A stretch of DNA of 62,351 nt from assembly GCF_004335995.1 (NCBI RefSeq), contig NZ_PSZP01000003.1, positions 1 to 62,351 on the forward strand. Direction: 5' to 3'. Position numbers and translations under genes: made by a program. The notes below the pieces were generated by a model. The model worked only from the letters and a program-made list of their open reading frames with translations, was not told the DNA's origin and did no database searches. This DNA comes from Mycoplasma todarodis. Lineage in GTDB: Bacteria > Bacillota_I > Bacilli_A > Mycoplasmatales > Metamycoplasmataceae. This document shows, one piece after another, positions 8,838 to 18,628 of this stretch; within the stretch, counting starts at the first letter, position 1, and each line of letters begins with the position of its first letter.

Positions 8838-10568
8838 GTTTAATAGTTCTTTAATTAATGTATAAACCATTATCATTGCCCGAACATCATTTTCACAATA
8901 TTCTTTTAGAACAACTTGCTTTTCAGTTCATTCTTCATCTCCAATAACATTGATAGCTCTTTGGATAGCTGCATCCATAGCCATACCACCATTTTGGATT
9001 GTTAAATCTTTATATGGTTTAATCATATCTTTGAATCAATATTTGTGTTTTGTAATGTATTTTTCAATTAATTTAATTGAATGTTTTCCTTTAAGTTCAG
9101 GGATGAATATAACTGGAAGACTGTCTTTTGAACCAGCTGCAAAAGGTTTTGCAAGATCGACTGTTCTTTCGATGATTCAATAAACCTTATCTTGAACTTC
9201 TGTTCAACCAGGATAATTCATATCTCTAAGTGTTGCAACCATTTCTAACATTCTTGGGTTTTCGTAACCAGCATTAAATACAACATAGTAATCCGCTCCA
9301 CCTGAATAGATTAAATCTATCATTTTGGGGAAGTCTGTATATGAAAATGTTTTAGGGTCAAAAATATGATTAATCCCTGATGTTTCTTCCATTTTATTAG
9401 TTTCAATTATAGAAACTTGGAAAGTTGCTTGTTGGAATGGATTGAATCCATCAATAGTTGGGAATGGTAATGAGAATCCTTCAAAGTCATATCAAATAAC
9501 TCTTGAATTATCTAGCTTATCAATATATGACATAGCATCATCTCTATCTGTAATTGATAAAGAGCGATTTATTAAAGCATCAACAAGAACACTATCTTTT
9601 GCTATTTCTTGAAGAGTTTTCCCTTCTTGAATATCTTTTTTCTTAACAAATTTACCATTGTATCCCATGAATTCCGGGTGTAAGTATTCAATAATAGTAG
9701 AAACCATAGGGTTTGCTCCAAACTTACCATTATCCTCTGGTGTTAAACCATCTTGGAAACTAGCTGTTTTGGCTTCTCTAATTAATCTTAAGTAATAATC
9801 AATACCTTCAAACATAATAGGGTTCTTTTTAGGTCCAAATGGTGTTGCACAAGCAACTATATCAAATATTGTGTGTTGTTCATCGTGAACACCCTTTTTA
9901 TTAACTCCGTTACCAGTTTTCTTTTTACGCATAGTAACAAAGTCATTATGTTCTTTAGCGTTTTTATCATTCCTTGCAGTTGATGAAGTATTAACTTTGA
10001 ATGTTTCATAAAACCCGATTTCAAACGCTTTATATTTTTTAGTATCTAGAACAAAGTAAGAAATTTCATTAACAGGAACCTTGCATTTATCAGCTATTTG
10101 ATAATCAAAATAAGGTTTCACCAAATCTATCCTTTTTGTTGAAGAAGAAATTTTTAAGTTTGAAATCTTTTTATTCTTTTTATCGTATAAAGTTGGAACT
10201 GCGAAAGCATCACCATATTGGAATACTGGTTCAAATATAATATCAATCCCAGGATTTCTCATCATTTTCTTAGTTTCTTCTGCTCTTTCTTCCATAGACA
10301 TCATTTTTGGAGTTCAAGCCGCTCTACCCATAGAACGAACATATTCAAAGAATTCTCTATTAACTCTATGGAATGTTTTTGTTTGAACTTCTGTAATTGT
10401 TGGGGCAATAATATCTATAATTCCGGGTATTTGAAATGTGAATTGATCATTATCATCTTCATTTTTATCAAAACCTAAATCATCAATTGAATGTCAAACA
10501 AAATAAGGTTGACATGTAAGTAGTTTTTTAAGCTTTGCAAAGGTTATTTTTTCTTCTATTTTTTCCAT
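8826..10568 (-). CDS. DUF2779 family protein, RNase H-fold exonuclease-like
   Basis: 580 residues. The C-terminal third has the arrangement of DnaQ-like 3'-5' exonucleases: YDFEGF near residue 366 (first acidic pair), FNAGYENPRM near 432 and CENDVRAM near 559 (last Asp). DUF2779 proteins are common in mycoplasmas; the nuclease role is predicted from fold, not shown. The N-terminal part is unassigned. Many TGA-encoded Trp. The start at 10568 has TATAAT 7 bases upstream and no Shine-Dalgarno. The preceding lipoprotein terminator lies just after this promoter, so it is transcribed alone. Confidence 0.8.
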
Positions 10569-10582
10569 GATTTAATTATAAA

Positions 10583-10607
10583 GAAAAACAACCAGTGTAG
10601 GTTGTTT
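10583..10607 (-). terminator. Terminator of the 10621-11841 lipoprotein
   Basis: AAACAACC/GGTTGTTT perfect 8-bp stem, loop TACACT, T-rich tail. Lies between two minus-strand genes and next to the downstream promoter. Confidence 0.85.
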
Positions 10608-10620
10608 ATTAATTATTAAA

Positions 10621-11841
10621 TTATGCTTGGTATAATTCAGCTACTTTTGTGAATATTGAAACGATTGGTTTAACAAATTCTTTTATTTCTTTCGGAATAG
10701 GTAGTTGATCCATTAATCCTTCAATATCCGCTACTGTTACTTTTTCTGAAGCTTCAATTGGTGTAGTTTTCTTAAGAGCAATTCTTGCGATTGAATTTGT
10801 AATGATTTCTAAGACTTCCATTAAATCTTTTTTAGGGGCAGCTGTGTAAAGATTTTTTGAAGACGTTGTAGGTGCAGGTGTTCCTGATTGTCCACTCATT
10901 AATTTACCTACCGCTCCCATGATGATTTCACCAAGAGGTTTTTTGGGTAATTTAAGGAGTTTAGGGAGCATTGTATGAATCATAGTTTGTAAACTTTCAA
11001 TTTTATTAGAAAGTAATAATTTACTGTTAGGTGAGAACATACCTTTAATCAGTTGTGCAATTGGTGAATTTAATTCAACTTTTGTTTCTTTTAAAAGTGT
11101 ATATTCTTTACCATCAACTGTCATTGAAATACTCATTTTTTTACCATCAATTTCTTTTAATAGTGTTCCGATTTCACCAACAGTGATTCCTGTTTTTTCT
11201 AAATCAGCTTTTGTTTCTTTTCAAACTGAATCTAGAATAGTTAATATAAATTGGTCTGGCGTTTTTTGTATTGTTGGCATAACCATCATTAGACCATCTT
11301 TACCACCAGTTAACATTTTATTAATTGACATTTTTCCAACCATAGTTTTTTCAAAAATTTCAACATCAAGGGCTCCGTGCATGATATCTTTCGCTATTTT
11401 GTAAATACCATCATTTTTTTGCAATTTTTCTAGAATTGGTTTCATAGACGGAACATCTTTTGCGATTGATTTTAACAATTCTTCCACTGTGCCAGCTATT
11501 ACAGCATTTAATGGATCAACATATTTAGTTGACTTTGTATCGAAGTATGTTGTTGAACCTGTTCCATCTACCATTAGATTATGGTTTTTATCAAAATGAC
11601 CTTTTTTAACTAGTCCATTCTTTATATTTTGATCAGTTGATTTCACTTTAGCTTCTTTAAGAACTTGATCAAAGTTAACTTTAGCTGTTATTTTTTCTGA
11701 GGCGTGTTTCTCAACTTTTTTTGCTTCATCCTTTTTTGCTTCATCTTTTTTACCACATGAGATTACAGTAGCTACTGGTACAGCAACTGTTGTTAATGCT
11801 GTAACTACTCCAAGTGATATCTTTTTAGTTTTTTTATTCAT
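10621..11841 (-). CDS. Lipoprotein, paralogous family member
   Basis: 406 residues. Signal peptide with lipobox VISC (Cys about residue 29) followed by an imperfect KKDEAKKDEAKK repeat linker, then a mostly helical domain. FDTKSTKYVDPL (about residue 105) and the C-terminal IVSIFTKVAELYQ are shared with the 13938-15176 lipoprotein, and the first motif with 5566-6585. GGAG lies 7 bases before the start. No enzyme motif visible. Probably a surface antigen or structural lipoprotein; function unknown. Confidence 0.85.
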
Positions 11842-11971
11842 AATTTTCTCCTTTGGAAATTAATTCCATCTTTATTATTTTATTGGTTTTATTTAAAAAG
11901 TCAATACCAATATATGTATATTAAACACTTTTTTTATAAAATTATTTGATATTTTCTTCTATCATAACTCA

Positions 11972-13744
11972 TTATATTTTTGTGTATTCAAATGCTGAAA
12001 TACCTTTGTTTAGGGTGCTTTCTATGATTTTTACATCATCTTGTTTTGATGAAATCCAGTTCTTAAACAACCTCATAGATTTAGCATTATTTGAATTTAA
12101 ATATTTCATAGAAACATTGAAATATTTGTCCAATAGCTTGTTTATTGCTCCCGTAGTAGCTTTAGTTCCAATAGAGTTAGTTATTGAATCCTGCGATGCT
12201 TTTTCGAAAGTTTTAACTTTTTCCATTATAGTTTTCACCACTCTTGCAAATATATATTTCAAATCCTGATCTATAGCTTCACGCACTTTTGGATCTTGAC
12301 TTTTGTAACCTTCATTTGCAGATTTCATCATAGAAAGGATTAATGGTTTAATTCTTTCTATTGTATTTAACAATTTAGTTCTTTTAACCCCTTGAGATTT
12401 AAGAGTTTCTATAGCAGGTAATGTGTTCTCATTATATTTTTTGGAAGTTATTATTTTTTCCATAATTAAATCAATTGACCTAGCCATGAACTTAATTAAT
12501 TTTGTTGGTTTAACCTTGTCCTGTACCGCTTGAGCTTCAGGCTCTAATTTAGTTTCTTTAAAATTACCTTTTTCATCTTTTTCCGAATATTTAAGAATAG
12601 TCGAATGATAATCTTTGTTCAATCTTTTTTCTATATCACCATCATTAGAGAAGTTTGATTTAAGCGCTTCTTTTGAAATGCCATCACCATTTAAATTAGC
12701 GAGAATCGTTGCTGCCATTTCCCTATAACCTTTTGGTCCTGGGTGTATATCGAATAATTCAGAACTTAATGAAAGTGATTTATTATCTCATTCACTTGTT
12801 GAATAAGCATCAACGTAATCAACAGTTTTAAATTTCCTTGATATTTCAGTAGAAATAGAAGAAAGTTTTCTTAAAAGTTCAACAGCAACCTCGATTGTTT
12901 TACCATTCTTATCAGTTTTCATCATTTTTAATAATGGCGCTAATTGATTCATTGGCATCGGGTAACCCACCAATACAATTTTTGTTGTTGGGTTAATTTC
13001 TTTAATCTTTGCGATTGAACGAATTAAATTTAACCTTGCCTGTTCAATTATTTTTTCCATTTTGGTTTCATCACCAAAATCAATAAATTTATTTAAATCA
13101 CCCTCAAATGAAAGTGAACTTGGATCAAGCAATAGATCATATATTGTTTGTCCACCTATTGTTATTTGTCCCAATATGTCATTGGCACCAATAGATATAG
13201 TTACTAAGTTAGCTTTTTGAAGTTTACTGTGTATTGTTTTAAATCTCTCTTTTTCTTTTCCATCAACAAGAAAATCCACTTGAAATTGTGTCCCTTGTTC
13301 TTTTTCAGATAACTCGAATTTTGGATCAAGTTGTTTAGCTAAGGTTGATGTTGTCGCCCCTGCTATCGCGAAGTTATCGAAGTCACTTAATACATTCTTT
13401 TCTTGGAATGCTCTGGCGATGTATGAACTATATGAAATTCCGCTTACCTTTTTTGTTTTTTTGTCATAGTGTCCTCTATGTTTATCTTCTGTGATACCTT
13501 CTAATAATGTATATCCAGAGGCTACTGAGTCGCCTAATGCAACTAAATTAACTCCTTTTGAATCTATAACTTTATTGGAATCATCATCATGTTTCAATAT
13601 TTCTTCTTCATATTTCTTCATCATCTTTTGATTCTCGGAAATAGTTTTATTATTACCGCAAGAAATTATGGTGGCTATTGGAACAACTGTTACTGAAACA
13701 GCTGCCAACAATCCTAACGAGACTTGTTTTGTCTTCTTCTTCAT
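11972..13744 (-). CDS. SGNH/GDSL hydrolase lipoprotein
   Basis: 590 residues. Lipobox IISC at about residue 28. Residues 65-345 form an SGNH hydrolase: ALGDSVASGY (block I, nucleophile Ser, about 70), AGATTS (Gly block), SIGANDI (block III, Asn, about 188) and FDIHPGPKGY (Asp-x-x-His, about 333). It should be a surface esterase or lipase acting on host or membrane lipids or acylated sugars. The C-terminal 240 residues are helical and unassigned. Start supported by AAAGGAGTG. It sits between two paralogous lipoproteins on the same strand, but each has its own promoter region. TGA codons read as Trp. Confidence 0.9.
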
Positions 13745-13774
13745 TCAACACTCCTTTTTTTATAAGTGAATAAT

Positions 13775-13798
13775 AGTATATGGTTGAAACTATATACT
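13775..13798. promoter_or_regulatory. Inverted repeat in the GDSL lipoprotein promoter
   Basis: AGTATAT (13775-13781) and ATATACT (13792-13798) separated by 10 bases, about 30-55 bases upstream of the start, over the presumed promoter. Candidate operator; no regulator assigned. Confidence 0.4.
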
Positions 13799-13937
13799 TC
13801 AATTATTATATAGGTAAAACAAATAAAAAACAAAAGTATTTATTTTAATCCTGGTATAGGTCAAAAAAATACTTTTATTTTATACTATTTTTCATTAATG
13901 GGATAACTCAAAGGTTATCGCAAAAAGCTTTTTAATG

Positions 13938-15176
13938 CTATTTAACTTGGTACAATTCAGCTATTTTAGTCAATATAGAAATTACAGGTGTTGCGAATTT
14001 CTTAATATTTTCCGAAAGTGGTAGTTTAGTCATTAAATCATTTATTTCTTTTTGTGAAAGTTTCATTTTAGGATCTAGAGGTGTTAAATTACCAGACATA
14101 ATCTTTCCAAGCATTATTTGAATTTTAGTTAATGCAGGTGAACTCAACAGACTTAAAATAGAACCTAGACCTGGTTGATTATTGTTATTGCTATAGATAT
14201 TCTTTGCAGGTGTTTTTTTACTTTTACTATCCAATAAATCCATAATAAACTTACCAATAGGTTTCTTAGGCATTTTACTTATTAAGAATGGTTTTATAAC
14301 GGACATCAATGAATCTAATTTCTTAGTTAATGATGTTTTGTCAGTTTCCTTTAGAATAGATCAAATAATTGAAGGCAGTTTTATTCTCATATCTTTAAGT
14401 AAATTAATTGTTTTGCCGTTTATTATTATCGAAACAGTAATTTTAGAATTATTTATTTGTTTTAGGAATGATGTAAACTCACCTACAGTGATTCCAACTT
14501 TTTCAAAGTCAGCTTTTGATTTATCTCAAACGGAAGTAATAAGCATACCAACAAGTTCTTGAAAACTATCAGTATCATTCATTAAAGCTAATCCTAGTGT
14601 TAAAAGACCTCCTTGTCTATTTGGATTTAATAAATCTCTTAAAGACGCTCTTTTAATCTTATGTGGGTTTTTCTTATTATCTTTTATATCTTTATCATGA
14701 AGTTCTTTATCTTGTTTATCGAAAGCTAAAAGTTTCCCATCAATTACGCCTCCAACTATATCTTCAGTTATTTTATAAAAATTATTATTCTTAGTTAATT
14801 TCCCTAGTAAAGGTTTTATTTTCGGGGCATCTTTTGACATTGAAGTCATTAATTCTTTCAGTATGTCTGATACTGCATAATATAAAGGATCAACATATTT
14901 GGTTGACTTTGTATCGAAATACTTAGCTCCATTAACTTCTTTAACTAATTTATTAGCTACATTTAAATCAGTTGATTTCTTTTTAGCATTTTCAAATATT
15001 TTATCTAAATTAACCACAGCATTGACTTGTTCAACACTTTTCGTTTCAACGTTCTTATCTTTTGTTGTCTCAGGTTTTGCTTTTTTCTTTCCACAAGAAA
15101 TGGTGGTTGCTATTGGTGTTGCTATAGCTGTTAATGTCGCTGCTACTCCCAATGATAATTTAATTTTTTTATTCAT
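13938..15176 (-). CDS. Lipoprotein, paralogue of the 10621-11841 gene
   Basis: 412 residues. Lipobox TISC (Cys about residue 27), Lys-rich linker, then FDTKSTKYVDPL near residue 85 and a C-terminus ending IVAELYQVK-like (ILTKIAELYQVK), as in the 10621 paralogue. Helical; no catalytic motif. Shine-Dalgarno AAGGAGAG before ATG. The promoter region holds TATAAT at about 15217 and, just upstream, a 12-bp tandem repeat, which could allow expression switching. Confidence 0.85.
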
Positions 15177-15250
15177 TTTTCTCTCCTTAGTATTGAATTA
15201 CTCTTCAACACCAAACCATTATATTTGAATGCATTTTTAGCAATTGTTAA

Positions 15251-15282
15251 TGATATTGTGAGTGATATTGTGAGTGATATTG
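15251..15282. repeat. 12-bp tandem repeat upstream of a lipoprotein promoter
   Basis: TGATATTGTGAG occurs twice and is followed by a third partial TGATATTGT. It lies about 30-60 bases upstream of the TATAAT of the 13938-15176 lipoprotein. Repeat-number change here would alter spacing upstream of the promoter. Confidence 0.75.
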
Positions 15283-15297
15283 TCTAAAACAAGCAAA

Positions 15298-15324
15298 TAA
15301 AAAAACCTAATTTTCATTAAGGTT
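15298..15324 (-). terminator. Terminator of yaaA
   Basis: AACCTTAAT/ATTAGGTT hairpin with loop GAAA and seven T on the minus strand. Confidence 0.8.
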
Positions 15325-15334
15325 CCTTTAAAAT

Positions 15335-15913
15335 CTATTTCTTTTTAATTAATTCGTGAAGCTTTTTACCTCTAGCTTCTTTAAGTTTGAAGTTTGTCCC
15401 CTCAAATTCAAACTCTGTCATTTCTCTTTTGATGAATTGTGAGTACTCTTTTGATGCCAAGTTGATAACTTCATCTTCATCCTTGAAGTAATCATTAATT
15501 TTATCTGCTCATATTTCTTTTAAATCAACAATATCTTGCTTAAGATTAAAATATAACCTATAAGGAGCGATTAAATCATATGGTTTAATAATTCCATATA
15601 GTGAATCGATGATTACAACGTGTTCATTTAATCATTCTTTATCATATTCATCTAGTTTTAATTCTTTATACACATGTCCCGCATACATTTCTATTGCATA
15701 GTAAAGCTTTTTACCATGATCTTGATGCATGTCGTAAACTTCTTGTGTCTTCTTATCTGATAATCCATAAAGTTCTTTATGCTCTTCTAGTGAAAGCGCT
15801 TTAAATTTAGGAAAGATTTCTTTTGCAGTCATAATGTATTTTGGTCTTGGTGTTGTAGACTCGACTACGTTTTCTAAATTAAAAGTCTTTGCTGGTCCAA
15901 TAATAATTTTCAT
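15335..15913 (-). CDS. yaaA: YaaA family protein (peroxide stress)
   Basis: 192 residues, shorter than E. coli YaaA (about 258). N-terminus MKIIIGPAKTF and the sequence around YGLSDKKTQEVY and SLYGIIKPYDLIAPYRL are YaaA hallmarks; the C-terminus FELKEARGKKL-like is also typical. In E. coli it limits free iron and oxidative DNA damage; in mollicutes this is inferred. The start at 15913 follows TATAAT by 7 bases with no Shine-Dalgarno; an upstream in-frame ATG at 15928 overlaps the -10 and is rejected. Single-gene unit. Confidence 0.88.
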
Positions 15914-15996
15914 ACAAAAATTATACAAAAAAAGGCGAATAAAAAAGTCTCTATATAATAGAAACCTTTTTATATTTGAATAATTGTGTATTTAAC

Positions 15997-16251
15997 TTAA
16001 GAGATAAACATTCCGGTTACCGCCATTACACCAAGAGCCATAATAACACTTATCAAGAAACCAAATACTGGCCCTCAATTTTGATATCACTTTAACTTAA
16101 TTTGTTTTAATGGTGGTAATGTTTCATTTCTTAATAACACACTCTTTTTATAAGATTGTGTTTTGAAGAACATCACAATACCTGCTATTCCTATTATTAT
16201 GAAAATAATAAGTGTAATAGCGAATAATCATACTGGCATTTGTGTTTTCAT
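15997..16251 (-). CDS. Small two-TM membrane protein at the end of the PTS operon
   Basis: 84 residues, with three TGA Trp codons that break it up under the standard code. Hydrophobic segments at about residues 6-29 and 58-82 flank a short basic loop (QSYKKSVLLRNETLPPLKQ). GGAG precedes the start. It begins 33 bases after the EIIA stop on the same strand, so it is probably the last gene of that operon. Family not recognised. Confidence 0.7.
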
Positions 16252-16283
16252 GTTTTCTCCTTTATTAGCAAATAATTATCTAA

Positions 16284-17246
16284 TTATTCTTCTACAGGAA
16301 GTGTAACTGTCCCGTATTTAATATTCTTAGCAATTGTTTTTGCTTTACTTTCAAGTTGTAGTTCACCTTTTGTTTCAGGAGTACATACAATCATGGTTGT
16401 TATATTATATTCTAATTTAGAAATTTCTGCTAAATCAGCTTTAATAATATCTTGACCACTTTTAACAAAGTCACCTTGTTTAACTAATGATTCAAAATGT
16501 TTACCATCAAGTTTAACTGTATCAATACCAATGTGAACAAGAATTGAAGTTCCACTTGGTGTTTCAATTCCATAAGCATGGTTTGTAGGGAAAATAGTTG
16601 TTATTTTACCCGATACTGGTGCTGAGAAAGTTACTTTTTCAGCTTTAGGAAGAATAGCAATACCCTTACCTAATAATCCTTGTGAGAAAGCTGGATCATC
16701 AACTTTTGCTAATTCAATTAATTTACCACCGATTGGTGCAACTAATTCATCTGGTTCATTCTTTTTAGATTGTTTTTGGAAATCTCTTTCCTGTTTTTTA
16801 GTTTTGAAAGAGTTTGCTTTTTTAGCAAAGAATTGTGGAGTGTTTTTAACACCATTAGCAACTCCTTTACCAAATGCAACAGTTCCTTCTTTGAAATCTA
16901 CTATTTCTTGTTTGTACCCTGGGAAAAGTTTTAAGAAACGTGCTTTGAAGATTCAAATAATCAATACAACAATATAAGTAAATATTGTGAATATTAGATA
17001 ATGTCATCAGTATGCAACATAGAATGATGAAACACCATAGAATGCATTATATCTTCATAACATTTCTCCAATAGTCATTGCAAGTATTGCAACGATTGAA
17101 CCTATAAAGAAAGCTATTGTTAATTTACTTTTCTCGAATGGTAATTCTGCATCTTTTTTAAACAGTTTAATTGTTCATTTGATACATGATAGTAGAACCA
17201 TGAATGCAGCGAATAAGACAATTATAAATAATATATCTCATGTCAT
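16284..17246 (-). CDS. Membrane-anchored PTS EIIA domain (glucose family)
   Basis: 320 residues. Residues 1-110 contain about three to four TM segments. Residues 170-320 are an EIIA-Glc domain with PTNHAYGI and VHIGIDTVKL (phosphorylated His near residue 237). It should carry phosphate from HPr to the EIIB domain of the permease in this operon. EIIA-Glc is normally soluble or fused to EIIC/EIIB, so a private membrane anchor is unusual. Start at 17246 chosen by GAGGAG; the gene begins 41 bases after the preceding lipoprotein stop. Confidence 0.85.
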
Positions 17247-17287
17247 TGCCGCTCCTCTGGCTCATATATTTGTACTTTGGAATGACA

Positions 17288-18628
17288 TTAATTACCTTCT
17301 TTCGGATGCGCTAACGATGTTCCCGCTTTCATGTAGAAAGTTTGTGAGGCATCTTTTTTATTTGTGAAGTAGTAGAAGTAGTTTGTTCTGTGTCCAAGAT
17401 TTTCAATTCAATCTGAAAGGAAGTAGTTTGAACCTTCATTACCAGCTCATGTACGAGCAACAACTTTTACATCTCAGTTACCATTTTTACCAAATAGTTC
17501 TTTGATGATTGGTTGTTCTGAATTAACAAACATTTTATTTTTAATGAATTCTGTTAATTCTGAAACCTTTTGAGAACCTTTGAATTTCTTAGCTTCAACA
17601 TTAGCTTTTTGGTCTCAATAACCAAAGTTATATTCTTTATCAATGCTTGTTTTCTTATCATTTATTTTTCCAGTTTTAAGATCAACTTGACCTGTGAATT
17701 CTGGAACATAAGGATCAGATTTTGCTGCGTTTAATGGGTACATTCCACCCATTAAATCAGCACTTTTTGCTGGGTTATACATTTTACTGAATGAAGCGTC
17801 TGCAACAACAGAGTGGTTAGCTTTGTCAACAGTTGCTTGTCCTCCGAAAATCGAAGCTTCACTTAAAACTCTTCTTAACTGTGTAGTTGTTGTTATAGAT
17901 TTAGCATCTTTAACATTTAAAATTGCTTTAAGTCTTTTCATTTCAATTGCCGGATCATCTGTTAGAGATGAATCATCAATAGGAATGTCTATATTTAGAG
18001 TCATGAATTTTTTCATGAATCTTCTTTTCATAGGTGTTTGTAAGTCAGCTCTAAATTCTGCATGTAAGTATTTACCTTCAGTAGCTTTATTACCTTTAAC
18101 AAATTCACCTTGTTTTACAACAACTTTTGTAGGATAAATAACAATTGTTCTATTGTAAATAGTACTCATTTTATTTAGTAAAAGTTGTAAGTCTTTAGTT
18201 ACCGCTGAATTTTCTCTGATTTGATTGATTGCTCAACCAACATAATCTGAACCGAAGTTACCAATTCCACCTTTTTCATCAAGGAAGAATCTTCTAGCAT
18301 CCTTTTCAGTAACAACATTTTTTACATTTGAGTAACGTTTTTGTTTACCATTATACTCTCAGTTACCTGTTGCAGCATTTTTTGTAGTTCATGAGTTATA
18401 AACAACTTGATCTGCATAATATTGATTAAACATAGATTCTTGAACTGTTGTTTGAATCATTTCTTTGATTGTTGAGTATTCTTTTGAATCAAAATCACTT
18501 TTATCAAGGTGCATATCTTTTTGTTCTCTAGTTTGATCTACATTACATGAGGTAGTAACAATTGGAACTGCAGCTGTAACAGCTACTAAAAGACCAATTT
18601 TAATTGATTTAGATTTTAGCAATTTCAT
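17288..18628 (-). CDS. Lipoprotein in the PTS-GH63 operon, unknown function
   Basis: 446 residues. Short basic start, hydrophobic segment and lipobox TTSC (Cys about residue 28). The ATG overlaps the GH63 stop codon (TAATG), with GGAGG upstream, so it is translationally coupled. The body is mixed alpha/beta with NYFYYFTNKKD near the C-terminus. I do not recognise a family. Context suggests it helps bind or present the glycan to the surface glucosidase or permease. Confidence 0.8.
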
